Below, in pieces: positions 19,365-21,368 of a stretch of DNA of 21,368 nucleotides (its first letter is position 1; each line of letters starts with the position of its first letter). The notes under the pieces were generated by a model. The model was given only the letters and a program-made list of their open reading frames with translations, searched no databases and was not told where the DNA came from. The position numbers were made by a program, and so were the translations under genes. The DNA is taken from assembly GCA_018398765.1 (NCBI GenBank), contig JAHBMJ010002212.1:1-21368 (forward strand). The letters run 5' to 3'. Source of the stretch: Chromera velia. Taxonomy: Eukaryota > Sar > Chromeraceae.

Positions 19365-21368
19365 CTGGATAAGATTTTCCCTTCTAATCGGATGTTAGGT
19401 GCACACAAGTGAAGGAGCAGGCGCGGCTTCTTCGAATGCAGCTCTGCTTTGCAACGAAAGTCAAAACAGAAAGATACGTGAAGATCAAGACCGAAGTGAA
19501 AGGTCGACACTCAGGCAGTATCCGTCCCAAGCAAGAAAGTTTCCGCTGTCCTCACCACTCCTCTCCCGTTGGACTGGAACTCATCTCGCTATGTCTCGCT
19601 AGTCCTACTATCTCCTACTGCACGTATTAGTACATGCAAGGCATGCACATCTCCTGTTATCAGTGTTATATCAGTGTTATGCTCCTGCAGGATTCTTATA
19701 GGATTCTTGCAGGTCATCGATCTCATGACTTTGAATTTCGATTGATCGAATTATATGATAAACGGCTTTTCTTTTTTTGGCCGCGGGCCCGCGCCCCGTA
19801 GACCGCGCGGGGGTTGTAGACCGCGCGGGCCAACCCCCGCGCGCGGCTCGCGATCATGCATGCGCCTCCCCGCGATCGAAAATGGCCCCGGAAAGCGAAG
19901 CGGGGGGCAGTTACATCAGCCCTGGTGTCCCCCCCCAAAAGTAAATGAACCTACTTTTTAGGTGGAAGCCTTGCCGCCGCCGCTGCGGGGTGCTTCATAT
20001 GTGGAAATGAACCCCCTTTTTGTTCTGAGGGCTCGCTACTGCTGCAAAAATGGTAGGGTTTCTTTTAGCCTCTGGGGCGATTCTTTCTAATGGAAGATTC
20101 AAGATAAAAAACCCAGCTCTCAGCTGTATATATTACCCCCCGGGCACTAGTCAAATTTTGTAGGCTCTTTTATACCACTTACCAGCCTTTTCCCATGAAA
20201 AAAAAAAAACCACCAGCAGTTGCCCACTCAAAACCGCTTCATACCAAATTTTCCCTGAAAAATAGTATTTATAAGTATTTATATTATTATACATATATGT
20301 AATAAAAAAGGAGTTTGTAAAAATAATGACATGGTTCTAGTAAAGTAGTAGTAACTAAATATTGCACTATAAAATGATATATTAAAATCATTTTAAAGTA
20401 TATTTTCTTAGAATTTTTCCTAAAAAAGAAATTTGAAGTCATTTATCCTCCATTGAAACATTTTGCTGCATCTGGCCACATTTCCTTTGTGCTAGCTGCT
20501 GGCACAGTGGCACATCAGAGTTAGAATCGTTCTAACCTGACCCAAACCGGTCACAGAGCGCCTCTTTCTTCCGAGTATACCGTTTAAGATGTACACTTCG
20601 CTTTTTGCACCCGTCTTCAAAGCTAGCTGCGACTCCACGTCCTCTTCTTCAGGAAGGCCCTCACGGCTGACCGGCTTACTGATTGGCTGACTGGCTGACT
20701 GACTGGTTAATTTACGGAAACACTGGCGCTGATTTACTGGTTGACTGGCAGCTAGACTGGCAGTTAGTGTTACCTTAGAAATGGAGTTACTTCAGACAGC
20801 TGTAATGTATGTCCTAACCATCTCCGCACTGTGCTAGTAGGCGGCAGCACTATGTTCAGTGGAAGAGCAGTCCTTCTACTCGAAATCTCACATGCTTGTA
20901 TCTCAGTACGCATGTATAGATAAACAGATATATGCCAATTCGATGCCAAATACACGTACGGCGTGAAAAATCAATACATCTCGGCATGGCTCAAACACCA
21001 CCCCGTGAACGATCGGTCGCGCGCACAATTTAAAATCGTCCTGGCACAGGCCGCAGTACCAATGCGCACACTCTCAATCCTGACATGCCAGATGAGCAAC
21101 CGCAATTCCAACACACAACATCACGCGCGACCCCCCCCTTCGGTCTCGCCACTGTCTTTTTTCTATCGCTTCTGGCTCTGTGTGCTACGTAAAAGAGACG
21201 TTCGATCGAAGATCAATAGGACAAAAAGAATCGAACTAAGGAAGATACACATGTAAACATATTCAATACATCGTTGGCCTAAAGCGCTCCAGAAACGCAA
21301 TCTCATTCATCCATCCTTCAATCAGATCCGTGCTGGCCGTACGGACCAAAACACGCAAATATTGTTCC
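19365..21368. other. 5' flank of the PARP-like gene and intergenic DNA
   Basis: No confident gene. 19640-19710 has short tandem duplications (TCAGTGTTAT and AGGATTCTT). 19779-19880 is a GC-rich palindromic island. 20090-20470 is AT-rich. 20670-20765 has CTGA/CTGG-rich imperfect repeats. ORFs at 20963-21256 (+) and elsewhere are short and without domain character. The promoter of the PARP-like gene must lie just right of 19364, but I see no clear core element. Confidence 0.6.
19779..19880. repeat. GC-rich inverted and direct repeat island
   Basis: A perfect 12-bp inverted repeat (CGCGCGGGGGTT at 19804-19815, AACCCCCGCGCG at 19832-19843) with a 16-bp loop overlaps two direct copies of GTAGACCGCGCGGG (19798-19811 and 19816-19829). 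The surroundings are AT-rich, so the patch stands out. Confidence 0.8.

Overview
This is eukaryotic nuclear DNA. The two host genes I can build have GT-AG spliceosomal introns of about 300-890 bp, nearly all with a TGCAG 3' splice site, and the introns are full of di- and tetranucleotide microsatellites. A degraded Ty1/copia LTR retrotransposon lies between them. The gene families (a STAND ATPase with kinesin-light-chain-type TPRs, and a PARP-type DNA-break-sensor zinc finger protein) and the repeat-laden introns suggest a free-living protist. An alveolate or chromerid-type alga such as Chromera would fit, but that is inference; no rRNA or marker gene proves it.

Layout. (1) 1-250 is a (TG)n tract with a 36-bp higher-order period. 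(2) 423-6710 (+) is an eight-exon gene whose exon phases all agree and sum to exactly 999 codons including the stop. It encodes an unassigned helical N-terminus, an NB-ARC-like NTPase with a winged helix, and about six C-terminal TPRs. The 5' end may lie outside the window, or translation may start at ATG 270 or 297. (3) 6711-7892 is AT-rich 3' UTR and intergenic DNA. (4) 7893-14649 is a copia element on the minus strand: 249-bp TG...CA LTRs, a tRNA-iMet-type primer binding site, a polypurine tract, and broken protease, integrase, reverse transcriptase and RNase H in copia order. It has almost no gag. Its integrase is split by a nested 1.5-kb AT-rich insertion (about 11201-12735) that carries a small MYND-like zinc-finger ORF. 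(5) 14650-16265 is noncoding with microsatellites. (6) 16266-19364 (-) is a five-exon gene, also perfectly phased (432 codons with stop): a PARP-type zinc finger, a charged single helix, and a PADR1 (third PARP1 zinc) domain. No BRCT, WGR or ADP-ribosyltransferase domain is visible. (7) 19365-21368 has no convincing gene; it holds a GC-rich palindromic island and AT-rich sequence.

The two host genes converge on the retroelement. I see no functional link between them. The most notable points are the apparently catalytic-domain-less PARP-like nick sensor, the STAND-TPR protein with an unassigned N-terminus and an exon-like segment in its last intron, and the almost pure transition divergence between the two LTRs.
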